Positions 11,831-23,688 of a DNA stretch of 64,000 bases are shown here, piece after piece. The stretch covers positions 38,887,487 through 38,951,486 of the forward strand of contig NC_061112.1 of the NCBI RefSeq assembly GCF_002878395.1, given 5' to 3'. Source of the DNA: Capsicum annuum. Taxonomy: Eukaryota; Streptophyta; Magnoliopsida; Solanales; Solanaceae. Position numbers and translations under genes: made by a program. Position 1 is the first letter of the stretch. Each line of letters opens with the position of its first letter. The notes beneath the pieces were generated by a model. It was not told the origin of the DNA and searched no databases. It saw nothing but the letters and a program-made list of their open reading frames with translations.

Positions 11831-12042
11831 GGAGAACTGGTCATGAAAATGGCTCTAATTTCTTCACCGAGTGTTCATTTTAGATGAATCTTATATTGTT
11901 GGAAAGGTAATTCAATTTCCCACATGAGGAAAAGTCAAAATCTTAAAAATACTTCATGTAAAATAAAAGTATTCATCTTAGAAGCAAGCCTTAAATATGC
12001 CATGGATAGATTTTAAATTTGAAAATTTTTTTGGGGATTACA

Positions 12043-12968
12043 TTATCTCCTCCTTAGGAATATTCATCTTTGAATGTCATGAGGTTTATCAAGAACACAG
12101 AGAACACTAGGGATACACATCTAAAAAAACTTGCTAAATTGACTCGTTATCATTCTATACTCTTGAGAAATTCAGGGAATACAAGAACAGATAAGAAAAA
12201 TGGATGTAAAGATGCAACTCTAATTAGGAAGGGACTGAACATCTGAAACATGACTATGGGTCTGAAACCACTGCTAAACTGAGTCTTACACTGAACATGC
12301 ATATATGATGAATGGAATACATGGCTGGGATTAGTCTCATAGATATACGATTAAATACACCGACTAGCTGAGCTCTTTCTACTACCGCTGGACATGTATG
12401 TCTAATGCATGGATATTTCACTGAACTGACCCTTGAATCTCATAATTGGGTTTCTTAACAACCCGTGTCTCATATTATGCATGCATGTCTGATGCATGAG
12501 TACATAGCTAAATTGATGTATGAACGTGTAATTGAATATGCAATGATAACTGATACAATCCGAATATGCAACTGAATGGGGTATCTCCCCCTTGGGATAC
12601 TATGTCCCTCTACAAACGCTTACTTTACGGAGGCACTGAGGCGACGCATGGGGAACCTACGAAGTGAGTCATGTTCATGATGCATAAACTAAACTATACT
12701 CGTAAACACCAAGTTATTTCATCTTGGAATAATTACATGTTCGAGGTTTCTGTAGCATGATGAGATGGTAAGATGAGAGCACAAGTTATATGATTCGAGT
12801 TGTCTAACTGTGAGGCTGGATGCTGACTCTGCAATCTATCTTATGTTGAGAACTTAAAAGAGCAAGATTTTTTTTACAATGCAAATCATGAAGATGAAAG
12901 ACTCATAACGTACCCGGATCTGCTTCAGGAAAACACTCCTGGTCATGGTGAGTCTGAAGGGCATAAAG
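12043..12968 (-). other. Non-coding 3' part of the element 2 interior
   Basis: There is no ORF or domain here. At 12043-12057 the minus strand reads AAGGAGGAGATAA directly against the LTR, a good polypurine tract for plus-strand priming. The rest is AT-rich and has several ATGCAT-like words. The position where pol would be expected is simply absent. Confidence 0.6.
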
Positions 12969-14066
12969 TTAATTCTGACGCTGACCACTACTGGTACCCT
13001 GCTGATGCAAATCTCTACCTCTCTGAGATATCACTCTACACACCCGTATTTTGTGCCCTGGCTTACCACATCTAAAAAACACATCATTACCTGCTTTCCA
13101 TACACCCGCATGATTCCTGCCACACTTTCCAAAGAGCGGATAGGTACGATCTCTCATCACACCACCTTGGGTTCTGAAACCTGACACCCCATCATAACTA
13201 TCAGTTCTAGACCTTGGCACCGTGACACTAGCTGAGGATAGAGATAGAACTGAAAACTCCTAATTATACTGAGAACGGTCACCACCTTGTGACCCAGACT
13301 GAGAAAAGCTAGAACTACCTGTCCTAGCCTTCTTACTAGAACTCTCCATCTCTCTGAATTTATCAGCCTTAATTTGTTGAGCGTGCATTATCAACCTAGA
13401 AAGATCTATAGCCTGATTAAGCATAGCAGATCTATAATCCTTCACAACATTACTCAACGCACCGAACATAAACTTACTCATGCTAGTTCTGGGGTCAGAC
13501 ATCAGGTCGGGTGCATACTTGGCTAGCTGGTTGAACTTAAGACAATACTCTTTCACGGTCATAGAACCTTGCCTAAGGTTCATAAATTCTTCTAGCTTAG
13601 CCTCTCTCATCTGTAGCAGGAAAAACCTATCTAGCAAGGCATCTTGAAATTCTTGCCATGTCATGGGACCGGTGTCCTCCCCTCTACTCTTCCTCCATAT
13701 CACTACCCAATACTGCACAATACCCTTTAACCTATAGGACTCTAATTGTATACTCTTCTATTCAAACACATACATAATTTGGGTGATCTTCTTCATCTCT
13801 TCTATATAAAACTGTAGGTCCTCACCTGCTTCCGACCCAAAGAATTCCAGCGAGTTTATTTTCATAAAGACTCTAACTTTGGCCACGGCTGGATCCCCGT
13901 CTCACTGGGGTAGGGCTGTAGCCTAATAATGGCCCTGAACATTAGAGGTCACCACTTAGTATAGTGCCTGAAAGGCTATACGAAACTCCGCATGTGACAC
14001 ACTCTCACTTATAGAATCTACTGGCTAGGGGACTAACTGATTCCCTATTCTCTTCTTAGGTGGAAT
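12969..14066 (-). pseudogene. Gag of element 2 with degenerate zinc knuckle
   Basis: The frame can be followed from about 14066, where the expected start codon reads ATT before PPKKRIGNQLVP, through stops at TAG, TAA, TAG and TGA codons. It leads into a 152-codon open stretch (13718-13260) with the gag signatures WQEFQDALLDRFF, MREAKLEEFMNLRQGSM and FNQLAKYAPDL. After a frame change at 13220-12969 there is a knuckle FFRCGKPGHKIRVC. The first Cys of this CCHC motif has become Phe. Similar gag wording is seen in element 1. No pol domain follows. Confidence 0.82.
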
Positions 14067-14273
14067 ATTCTGCAAATGGAAGAGAAATAGGAATTAGACT
14101 GAGATTTCAACTCGATTTTTTTCTCGCTGGCACGACACGAACACTGGAAGAAGGGAAACCTTTCCTAAAACATCTTATAGCCTTCTGTACATAAATGTGG
14201 CACGCAACACACCCATGTACAAGACTCTACTAGATGCGACTTTTCAGACTCCCTAGGATACTATTGAACCTTA

Positions 14274-14286
14274 GGCTCTGATACCA
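14274..14286 (-). other. Primer-binding site of element 2
   Basis: The minus strand reads TGGTATCAGAGCC, complementary to the 3' end of initiator Met-tRNA, four bases from the LTR end at 14291. The leader just after it shares the words GTAGAGTCTTGT and GGGTGTGT with element 1, which supports common ancestry. Confidence 0.9.
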
Positions 14287-14290
14287 TGTT

Positions 14291-17200
14291 TGTAATGCCT
14301 TAATTGTCGAGAACCAGAATGCCACACGGTGCTCATGACCCCAAAGAACCACAAGCTAACCCTCTTCTGATATCTATACCTGAGCATATCATAAAATAGA
14401 TAATAAATACAAAAACTTGCCATAAGGTTCAAAATATCTAAAATATCCAATACTAAAAACTAAATACTAATATATCTATTTGAAAAGCCTCTATACTGTC
14501 TGAACTGTAGAGTTGATGGGACATGTCCCCAACTAACTACGTCTACTGAAAACAACTGAAATCAATATAATACAAAAGGGGAAACACATCCACAGATGAT
14601 TAGGACTCACTGCTGCATTTACTACTGCTACAAAATATACCTTCTAAAGGTACTCCGAATCTTTATCCTCTGAACCTATGGTGGGGAAAACACCATAGCG
14701 CAAATGTGTCAGTACTAAAATGTACTGAGTATGCAATCAGGGTAGGCTAATATGCAAGGGATGTATGCACGAACATCACTGATAACTGACATGAGGATGC
14801 TAAATAGGAATACATGTATGAATGCATGAACCATGATCATAATATCACAAACTCCGAATATTGACTCCTGAATACTGATTTATTGAGAATCTGAATTTAC
14901 TGACACTGATAACTGAGCCCTTGGTGCCATCTCACTAACTTACTGAATTCATCGTTACCATAATTCTGACCATCTGAGAAAGCGGAATAGACTTTTGAAC
15001 CCACTGATAACAGACTTACGATAACTAGGATCAGGCCTATCTACTGGGGGATCCTCAATTCTAATATCGGTAGAAAAGACTGAATGAATCTGAGATCAAG
15101 CCTATCTAGCGGGTGATCTCTAAATTTCTTCAGATACTGATAACTTTACATGGGACCAAGCCTATATAGCGGGTGGTCCATGAAACATAAATTGATAATT
15201 TCATATAAGACCAAGCCTGTCTAGCGGGTGGTCTATCATATGTAACTGTCTTAACTCGATACAACACTAGAACTGTGGGAGTTCTCACTTAACTAACATA
15301 CCCCGAATCTATACTGGTGGGGTCTAGCCTGTAACCCCGGCTGGAAAGGTGTCAATACTGCGCTTTTGGTAAATACACTTCTGTGGTCAAGCCTCTCTGA
15401 CGGGTAACCCTAAATAGGAAGTCATGCCTCTGACGGATGACTCCTGGTCCTATGCTGGCTACACAGTTTTGGAGTTCAAGGATTTCTACTAATGACGCTG
15501 ACTCTCTGACGGAGAAGCATCCATCCCTTCACTCACTTGGTGCTAATTCCAACTCCCAACTAAAAGATACTGGAATGATTTCTTAGACCGTACTCAATAA
15601 AGTTGAATCTGTTACTGATCATAGAACTGAATGAGTCTGATTAAGATTACTTGATCATATGATATGATGGAATACTTCCAAATTCTACTCACTAACTGAT
15701 TACTGCAGAACTCAGATATTTCACATAATGAGCTGAAATCTGGACTGAATACAGAAGTACTACGAAGATCGTTAAGGGAGTAGATTAACGTTTAAGAATA
15801 CTAAGCTTGGTTAGAATGATACCGAATCGGATAGAGTTACGCTGAGACTTTACAGAATTCATCTTAAATTCCATGACTATCGAAAGTCTACTAACCATCG
15901 CTTGACTTAGATTATCGCGAGACTGACTTAGCTCTAGACTAGCAGACTATTTCGGGCATATGTACCCCCAGCACTCAATAGCATAACTTAAAAATAAATC
16001 AGGACCACACTTAATTATCAAGACAATGGGCTTCTATTCACAATGCCAACAACACGATATTACATCAAACACTTGCATAGCACGGACATGTAAATATATG
16101 GAGAGTGCACACTAATATTTCACATTAGTTCAATAGAAATGCACAAGATTAGCGGAACACACATTATATCACAATTCCTTCTCTAAGGCCTTTCAACAAT
16201 AACTTAACACGCATGATTTAGCACATTATTGGGGATTTCATACTTAGCACATCAACATGGCATTATGCCCTTCAGCTAGACATTCCATCATATACCCAAA
16301 ACATACAAAAATTCCAAGGGAATCAACTATCCTTAGGGACAAAGCATGAATTTATCCTTTAGGGCTTAATGAGTCACAATGCATAGTTTCTTGTTTTCTT
16401 AAGCACTTGAATATGGCATGGAATCATCACTTAAATCACAAATGGGTCAAATGCCCAATTCTTATTTAGTTAGGCATTTTAACAAACACCTTGCATGCAC
16501 CATTTAGGGCATAGTTCAAATGAGCAATTACATGTACTACTACACCATCATTCATCTCAATTCCACCAATTAAACCCATAAAATATCATAGTATCATGAA
16601 CGACGTGTAAAGATTCGAGCTTTATTCACACAACATGGAGAAACATAATAAAAATCACTTTTTAACATAAAGTTCACCTACTAGGATTTTTAGTTACCAC
16701 TCCATAGCCACATATGCATAAACAAATCATCCACAACATGAACATCAATTTACCATTTCCATACATCATGAGGATCTCAAAATATATAAACTATAAATTT
16801 AAAAAAAAAATTCTTGGGCCCTATGGACGGAAGGAGCCTATAGATGAACACTTGCATACCTGAAACGATGATCTTTGAAGATCCTTTGAGAATTTCTAAA
16901 CTTGTTCTTGATTTCTTGAATTCTTGGAAGAAGAAATTAAATTTTGAAAGGGAGGAGAAAACCCTAAGTTTTCTCTTGATATTTTTTAGAGAAATGAGGC
17001 CTTTAGCCTTTCTTGGGTATATATATAGAAGGGAAAGGAAGTGAGAAATGATCAAAATACCATTTAAAATTTAGAACTGGAGCGCTGAATAAGGCTTTAC
17101 CATGACGCGGTGATAGGACCATCATTATACTCACTGCGACGCGATGCAATCGCAGTGAGCCACATGTTTGGACAATTGCCACTCATAGGTTCATTGCGAT

Positions 17201-17670
17201 GCGGGGTAATCGCGATGATCCACTGATAATTGAAGAATGGTGATTTAGCCTTCATCGCGACATGATGAGGTTACCATCACGATGCAGGCTAATCATGATG
17301 GGGCACTGGAAATGGACAATTATGGATTTGGCTCTCATCGCGATGCGGTGTCTTCTCTATCTCTATTTATACCGCGACACGCTCTAATCACTTTGAATCC
17401 CTGGAAATTCAGAAATACAAATTTAGGCCTCACCGCGATGTGGTTGCCTGTCCATTGGGAGAATTGGGCACGAAAATGGCTCTAATTTCTTCATCGAGTG
17501 TCTGTTTTGGACGAATCTTATATCATTGGAAAGGTAATTCAATTTCCCACGTGAGTAAAAGTCAAAATCTTAAAAATACTTCATGTAAAATGAAAGTATT
17601 CATCTTATAAGAAATTCTTAAATGTGCCACGGATAGATTTTGAATTTGAAAAATTTTATGGGGTATTACG
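14291..17670 (-). repeat. 5' LTR of element 2 (3380 bp)
   Basis: This is the partner of 8673-12042. It starts (plus strand) TGTAATGCC and ends GGGTATTACG, so the terminal CA has changed to CG. It keeps the hairpin array (about 15027-15460), the CpG-rich cluster (about 17095-17450) and a TATA box at 17019-17028. A short stretch near 15345-15380 is absent from the other LTR, and about 20 bp near 16985 are missing relative to it. Confidence 0.9.
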
Positions 17671-17998
17671 GATTATTAGTCTCGGCTTATGCCCTTGGCT
17701 TCTTCATCCATTTGATCCCGGTGCATTAGTGGGGTGGGAAAGGAATTGTCTTGGTTTGTGCTTATTTCCCCTTGATGTTTGTCTTATCACTATCCTTTGT
17801 GATTCTCATTCTAAATATTTCATTGTCAAAACAAATGATTGTTGTTTGTATATCAAAAGTGCAACCCCTTGGCTTACTTATATCAATTGATACACTAATA
17901 CTAACCCTCCTATCATGAGGATTGTGTGATTATTTTTCTTTCTCTTTGGTTTTGCAAATTTTAAAATTAAGAAAAAATTTCTTTCAAGATGGAGAGGA
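17671..17998 (+). pseudogene. Unrecognised ORF of element 3, copy A, tail after element 2
   Basis: This continues the frame broken at 8672: SLGLCPWLLHPFDPGALVGW, then LITILCDSHSKYFIVKT, ending near 17890. It starts with the second copy of the GATTA duplication. A purine tract (AAGATGGAGAGGA) at about 17986-17998 precedes the LTR at 17999. See the first part (7861-8672) for the protein description. Confidence 0.5.
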
Positions 17999-18716
17999 TG
18001 ATACAAGAATAAAATTTACAAGGATTTTAAGGTCTTGTCAAAGGATCAGGCTTCAAATTGTCAAAGGATCGAACCTCCAATTTGCAAGTGCTTTAAGACC
18101 TTTTAGAACCATTACAAAGCCTTGTCCAAATTGAAGAGAGAAGGAGGGATTTCTATATCACATAGGCACCTTAACTAAGGGCATTGTGGTATTTTCAGAC
18201 CTCTATTTTACAATCCAAAGGATCACAATTCATTAAGGGCATTTTAGTTATTATTATGTAATAGTATAAATAGACCTTTTAGCTTCTATTTCTCATTAGC
18301 TTTGAAGAATTATTGAGTGAAAGTCAAATTGTATTTTCTTTCTTAGTGTAGGGCTTGGAAAATCTATCTTAGTGTAGGTCTTGGAAAAGACATTGAAACT
18401 AGGGTTAACTTTGTGTTGACATCTTAGCAAAGAAAGATTAGGTGCTTTAGGATATTGAATCCCTTTGTGTCCACCTTATAGTGTGGTATTATCTCTCATT
18501 AGTGTTCTGTGTCTTGGTGTTTGATACACACCTTGGTTCTATTCATTAGTGTGAGTGTAAGTCTAACTACTATCCATTTACTTTAATGCAGTTTCTTCTT
18601 CTTTTAATGTTAAATCCAATTGTGCTTGTGTGTTCTACTTCATCTCCCTTTCTTCTAGTTGCTGATTTTTAGGATCTTAATCTTAATTTTGGTTTTAGTA
18701 GTTTGTTTCCTTATCA
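17999..18716 (+). repeat. LTR of element 3, first copy (718 bp)
   Basis: It begins TGATACAAG just after a purine tract and ends CCTTATCA just before a primer-like site. It contains a TATA box TATAAATAG at 18265-18273 followed by a pyrimidine-rich leader. There is also a short internal repeat (AGTGTAGGGCTTGGAAAA / AGTGTAGGTCTTGGAAAA) near 18345-18385. The second LTR at 21635 has the identical length of 718 bp and the same ends. Confidence 0.8.
18265..18273 (+). promoter_or_regulatory. TATA box in the element 3 LTR
   Basis: TATAAATAG stands in a conserved context (GTAATAGTATAAATAGACC) found again at 21901-21909 in the second LTR. The position about 265 bp into the LTR suits a U3 promoter for the element transcript. 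Confidence 0.6.
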
Positions 18717-18735
18717 TTTAGTATTAGAGAGCCAT
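18717..18735 (+). other. Degenerate primer-binding site of element 3
   Basis: TTTAGTATTAGAGAGCC follows the LTR end directly. It differs from the standard TGGTATCAGAGCC by a few changes and a two-base insertion. The second LTR is followed by unrelated sequence (CTTTCGAAATC), which confirms that the array ends there. Confidence 0.6.
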
Positions 18736-19932
18736 GTATTAGAGTTGTTCCCACAACTCTAAGTCTTGGATCTAAGAAAATCTCCACAAAAAAAGAGTCT
18801 AAAGTCCAAAAATACAAAAAAAAAAGTGTTGAGTCTTGTGTGTTTGATAGTAGATCCGAATTTCATAACTTAGATCTACTAATTTTTAGATTATTTTGAT
18901 AGTTTCTAGTGTTAGATTCCTGTTCTCTAGCACTTAAAGAGTCTAGATCTAACTTTAGAACAAGATTTGGTTGTTTTTTAGCTAGATATACCATTGTTGA
19001 GGCGAGTTTGAAGCTTTTGAGGTGGGATGTCATTTTTTATCATCTTTTTTGTAGCGATTTATCGTTGATTTGTTGTTGGTTGAGCTTTCCTTGGCAAAGG
19101 AACCTAAATCTAAAAGAATAATTGAATTTAGGATTCATTTGCCTAGTGGTCAAACCTTGGTCAACTCTTGAATATTCATCTTGTTCATCCATCATCTTCA
19201 AATCTTATTGAAGAAGAATATTCAAGTAGCTTGTTTGATCCAAAAAGGTGGAAGAAAGAGAGTGTACTAATTATTTGTACATGAATATTCCCTAGCATAT
19301 TCTAAGTCTTACAAAAAGAAAGAGGGGACAAGCAAGTACAATTGAAAGTACCCCAAATTTAATTTGAAGCACAAAAAGGCTTATAACTTGCATATTTCCC
19401 CCTCAAAACCGAATTTCTTCTTCTCCTTAAGTGTTGTTTGGTCGATACAACAATTTGGGAATTGAAATTTTTTAAAAGTGACGTCCAACCAAGAACTACC
19501 ATGTCATTACTATTATGAACAACCAAATTAAGTTCTATATTAGATTTCTAAGTTTCAATTTATTGTTTCTAGTTTCTTTTGTGTTGATTCTATCACTAAT
19601 TAGAAAACTAGTAACTACCTACCAGGTTGATAATTAATTTAGAGTCCTTTTATTTTGTGTCATCATTGTTTGTGTGTTTTTCTCGTTTGTAATTCACTGT
19701 AACTTGTTGGTTAAAGTCTGTAAGCAAATTTTCTTTGAGTCATATCAAACAAAAATCTATTCCAGGCCAAAGTAGAATTATTCCTCACTCACTTACCAAG
19801 TACATGCCAAAGTATCAACATTTGTAAGACCAAGTGTGAGGTAAGAATCAAGAGTGAGAGTCGTGAGGCTTTTTGAACTAACGTGTTTGTTAGTTTTGTA
19901 GGTTTTATTTGTTTCTTTAGGTACACTTGACC
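18717..19932 (+). other. Untranslated leader of element 3, copy B
   Basis: A 1.2-kb AT-rich leader lies between the primer site and the gag-like ATG. From about 18867 it is collinear with copy A from 6223 (for example AACTTAGATCTACTAATTTTT). No ORF with recognisable content is seen. Short upstream ORFs exist in both copies but are not conserved in sequence. Confidence 0.5.
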
Positions 19933-20204
19933 ATGGAACCCGAAGGTTCACACTCCCAACCTTGGATAACAACATTCTTGGAACAATCATGGCCAGATTT
20001 GAGGCTCTTGGCCAAAAGTTGGACAAAGTGCAAACCGAAATGACTTTAATGAAAGGTGATTTCGGATCAATAAAGGGTGACATGATTAGAATGAAAGCGG
20101 GTGTTGATAGATTATTTCCACTAAAGCCTCCACCAAATTCAAAACACCAAGTCCCAAATCAATTTGACCAAAGACCTCACACTCCACAAAATCCCATATC
20201 ATAA
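19933..20204 (+). pseudogene. Gag-like N-terminal ORF of element 3, copy B
   Basis: This is the same product as 7308-7703. The ATG at 19933 is followed after nine codons by a one-base deletion, so the main frame continues from 19962 (MDNNILGTIMARFEALGQKL). A stop at 20202 ends it earlier than copy A. The predicted N-terminal coiled coil is kept. Confidence 0.5.
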
Positions 20205-20395
20205 ATCCAAATCCATCACCAACCAAATCCAATGCCTCCTCCCAAATATCTATTAAATCAAAATCACCTCATCTAACTAAGAGAATAGATGGTGATAGAA
20301 TTCGAGGGTGATAAGGTTGGTTCTCAAGGTGGAGATAACTTTGATGGTGAGGTACAAAAAGAATATAAAAAAAGAGGGAAAGGAAAAGTGAATCC

Positions 20396-21481
20396 GTGGG
20401 TAGTGAAGTTGGAAGGAGAAAGAAATTCTTGATTGTGGATCTTATCCACAAAGAACCCTTGTTACTCACTAAACCAAGTGCTAGTATTTTGCATAGCATT
20501 GGTTTTTCTTATATGCAGGTACAAGATGATATATTCCCAAAGGAGAATCTAAAAGAAATCCCACCCAAACTTGTTGGTGTTCCAATTGCATTCTTAACCG
20601 AAAATTCAAAGCAAGCGGGTTGCCCTAGTGCAAACTGTGGTAACTTGGTTACATTCTACACTCCCTTGAGTTTAAAATATTGTGATGTGATTTTGAGTAC
20701 ATCAAGTGTAGAAGTATATGCTTTCTTCTTTAATAATACTTTAGGTAGGTACAATTATCAATGTGCTCCTAAGAATGTCTAACTATTTGAACAAGTGAAT
20801 GGTATGATTGAAATCCCTCAAGTTAGTGTTGATGCTTATAAAGTTGATCATAATATTAGATATGGTCCTTTGAACTTGTGTGATGAAAGCTATGATATTA
20901 GTCTTGTTAATAGTGACCATATGTATGTCAAAGTTGTGAGAAATGCCTTGGGTGATTTTGGGTTTGATTCTCTAGTAAAAGGAATGGCTAACCTCTGGTT
21001 AGATCCTTGTCAATTTCTTCTATTTGATTCCGGTATACTATTGGGGTGAGGAAGGTTGTGTTTCGGATTGCATTTGTTTTTCCTCTATGTCTCTCTTAAC
21101 CATGTCCTTTATGATGCTTGTAGTTAGTATTTCATGAAAATAATAATGGATTATTGGTTGTATTACAAATGTGTACCCCATTGGAGAGTTTCTTTGAACT
21201 TGTGTGTTGAAAACCATGATATTAGCCTTGTTCATAGTGACCTTTTGCATGGCATATTTGGGTGTAATGTCTTGAATGATTGTGAGTTGGATCCTTTAGT
21301 AAAAGGGATGATTAGTCTCGGCTTATGCCCTTGGCTTCTTCATCCATTTGATCTCAGTGCACTAGTGGGGTGGGAAAGGATTTGTTTTGGTTTGTGCTCA
21401 TTCCTCTTTGATGTTTTTCTTATCACTATCCTTTGTGATTCTCATACTAAATATTTCATTGTTAGAATAAAGGATCGCTAG
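20396..21481 (+). pseudogene. Unrecognised ORF of element 3, copy B
   Basis: The frame contains IPPKLVGVPIAFLTENSKQ, TFYTPLSLKYCDVIL, a stop near 20780, IEIPQVSVDAYKVDH, NLCDESYDISLVNSD, and then the duplicated block (VENHDISLVHSDLLHGIFG and SLGLCPWLLHPFDLSALVGW), ending LCDSHTKYFIV. It parallels copy A, with several stops and frame shifts. The two blocks within one protein share the NLC-E-HDISLVHSD and LGL-P-LL-PF patterns. No known family is recognised. Confidence 0.5.
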
Positions 21482-21634
21482 TTGTATATCAAAAGTGCAC
21501 CCCATTGACGTGCTTATATCAATTGATACACTAATCCTAACCCTCATATCATGAGGAGTGTGTGATTGTCCTCCTTTCTCTTTGGTTTTGCAAGGTTTGA
21601 ATTTGAGGAAAAATTCCTTTCAAGATGAAAAGGA

Positions 21635-22352
21635 TGATACAAGCATAAAATGTACAAGGATTGCAGGGTCTTGTAAAAGGTTCAAGCTTCGAATTGTCAA
21701 AGGATCAAACCTCGAATTTGCAAGTGATTGAAGACCTTTTGGAACAATTACAAAGCCTTGTCCAAATTGAAGAGAGAAGGAGGGATTTCTACATCACATA
21801 GGTGACTCAACTAAGGATTTTGTGGTCTTTTCAAACCTCTCTTTTACACTCCAAAGGAGCACACTTCATTAAGGGCATTTTAGTCATTGTTATGTAATAG
21901 TATAAATAGACCTTTTAGCTTCTATTTTTCATTAGCTTGGAAGAATTGTTAAGTGAAACTCAAATTGTATTTTCTTTCTTAGTGTAGGGCTTGGAAAAGC
22001 TATCTTAGTGTAGGTCTTGGAAAAGACATTGAAACTAGGGTTAACCTTGTATTGACATTTTGGCAAAGAAAGGTTGGGTTCTTGAGGATATTGAATCCCT
22101 TTGTGTCCAACAAAGAGTGTGGTGTTATCTATCATTAGTGTTGTATGTCTTGGTGTTTGATACACACCTTGGTGTTATTCATCAGTGTGAGTGTATGTCT
22201 CACTACTATCCATTTACTTTAATGCATTTTCTTCATCTTTTAGTGTTAAATCCGATTATGCTTATGTGTTCTACTTCATCTCCCTTTCTTCTAGTTCCTG
22301 ATTTTTAGGTTCTTAGTCTTAATTTTGATTTTAGTAGTTTGTTTCCTTATCA
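21635..22352 (+). repeat. LTR of element 3, second copy (718 bp)
   Basis: It begins TGATACAAG after a purine tract (CAAGATGAAAAGGA) and ends CCTTATCA at 22352. It matches 17999-18716 along its full length and has TATAAATAG at 21901-21909. A decayed reverse-orientation relative splits the copia RT at about 57026-57685. Confidence 0.8.
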
Positions 22353-22740
22353 CTTTCGAAATCATCAGCACGTCCCCCTATGCTCAAGAAACATTTATCA
22401 TCAAGAATGGGTAGATTCTAAGCTAACTGATGCCACAATCTACTCAACAAGAATTTAGAAATTTGAGAATAAATTGAAAAATTAACCATGAAATTCACAG
22501 AAGCTTACCAAGAATTTGAGGAAGAAATGAGAAATCTGAGTTAACACACACCCGAAAAAACTCGTAATAAGTGTTTTTCTAATTTTCCACTCTCTAGGTC
22601 TCATTAAATTAATGATATTGTTTCTAAATATTAGTGTCAACTTATTTTAATCTTTCCATATGTTTTACCCTTTTTTTCTCTTTTACCGTTTTTCATTTTA
22701 AAAATTAAATTAATTTGTTTCGGGGTTTTAGATAATTCTT
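22353..22740. other. Spacer between element 3 and the tandem array
   Basis: About 390 bp of AT-rich sequence. I see no ORF, repeat or RNA gene in it. Confidence 0.4.
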
Positions 22741-23180
22741 CTTTTTTTTTATTATTATTATTATATCATCCTACTTAGTGCTACTTCATATACTAACTAT
22801 ATTATTACTTCTATTGCATATCCTACGTAGTACTACTATTACTAACTATTATTATTATTATTTTAATAAAAATTTTATCTTTTATTAATATGTAAGTTAA
22901 TTATATTTAAATAAATTTTATAGTATTTATATTTTAGAAGAGATAAGTTTCAAATAATAAAAGTCTAATGGAACTCTTCAATTAGGATTTCTATTTTAAG
23001 ATAATGATTTATTTAAAAAGAAAAGGATAATGTATTAAAAATTCAAATACATAATATTTCAATTCAAAATTTTTATTACAATATTTTAAAACTTTGTCTT
23101 AAAAATTGCCACGTGGCTATTTTAATAACTTGACACGTGGCATGTTGTCTTGATTTTGTTTTCCTTTTATATATATATAG

Positions 23181-23252
<72 letters not shown>

Positions 23253-23646
23253 TCTACTTAGTGCTACTTCATATACTAACTACATTGTTACTTCTATTGC
23301 ATATCCTACGTAGTACTACTATTACTAACTATTATTATTATTATTTTAATAAAACTTGTATCTTTTATTAATATGTAAATAAATTATATTTAAATATATT
23401 TTAAAGTATTTATATTTTAGAAGAGATAAGTTTCAAATAGTAAAAGTCTAATTGAACTCTTCAATTAGGATGTTTATTTTAAGATAACGATTTATTTAAA
23501 AAGAAAAGGATAATGTATTTAAAATTCAAATACTTAATATTTCAGTTCAAAATTTTTGTTATAATGTTTTAAAACTTTGTCTTAAAAATTGCCGCGTGGC
23601 TATTTTAGTAGCTTGAAATGTGCCATGTTGTCTTGATTTTGTTTTA

Positions 23647-23688
<42 letters not shown>

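Larger units (their letters stand above)
8673..12042 (-). repeat. 3' LTR of element 2 (3370 bp)
   Basis: This LTR aligns along its full length with 14291-17670. It starts (plus strand) TATAACGC, where the terminal TG has decayed to TA, and ends GGGGATTACA. It contains a hairpin array at about 9406-9797, a CpG-rich hairpin cluster at about 11447-11830 and a minus-strand TATA box near 11379. A (A)13 run sits near 11147. No ORF of interest is present. The many differences from the other LTR show the insertion is not recent. Confidence 0.9.
8673..17670 (-). mobile_element. Large non-autonomous LTR retrotransposon with gag only (element 2, TR-GAG-like)
   Basis: Two long direct repeats (8673-12042 and 14291-17670, 3370 and 3380 bp) flank a 2248-bp interior. 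The flanks show a 5-bp target duplication GATTA at 8668-8672 and 17671-17675. Deleting the element rejoins the element 3 sequence exactly as it stands in copy B near 21309. In the minus orientation the LTRs read TGTAAT...TTACA. A purine tract (AAGGAGGAGATAA) abuts one LTR and a tRNA-Met primer site abuts the other. The interior has gag and a zinc knuckle but no protease, RT or integrase. It is thus a defective derivative that needs proteins from an autonomous relative, perhaps the lineage of element 1, whose leader and gag it resembles. Confidence 0.9.
6223..22352 (+). mobile_element. Tandem LTR element array (element 3): internal A - LTR - internal B - LTR
   Basis: Two long direct copies are visible: 6223-8672 plus 17671-18716 (copy A, interrupted by element 2), and about 18867-22352 (copy B). 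Each ends in a 718-bp LTR, 17999-18716 and 21635-22352, with TG...CA ends. A degenerate primer site follows the first LTR, and a purine tract precedes each LTR. The pattern internal-LTR-internal-LTR is what unequal recombination between LTRs produces. The 5' end of internal A and any first LTR lie outside the window beyond element 1. The internal region carries a gag-like N-terminal ORF and an unrecognised ORF, but no RT or integrase, so the element is non-autonomous. Confidence 0.82.

Noticed and set aside
23107..23142. Geminivirus-like replication origin in the array dyad
   Set aside because: The dyad has a stem but lacks the conserved TAATATTAC loop, and no Rep-like frame is nearby.
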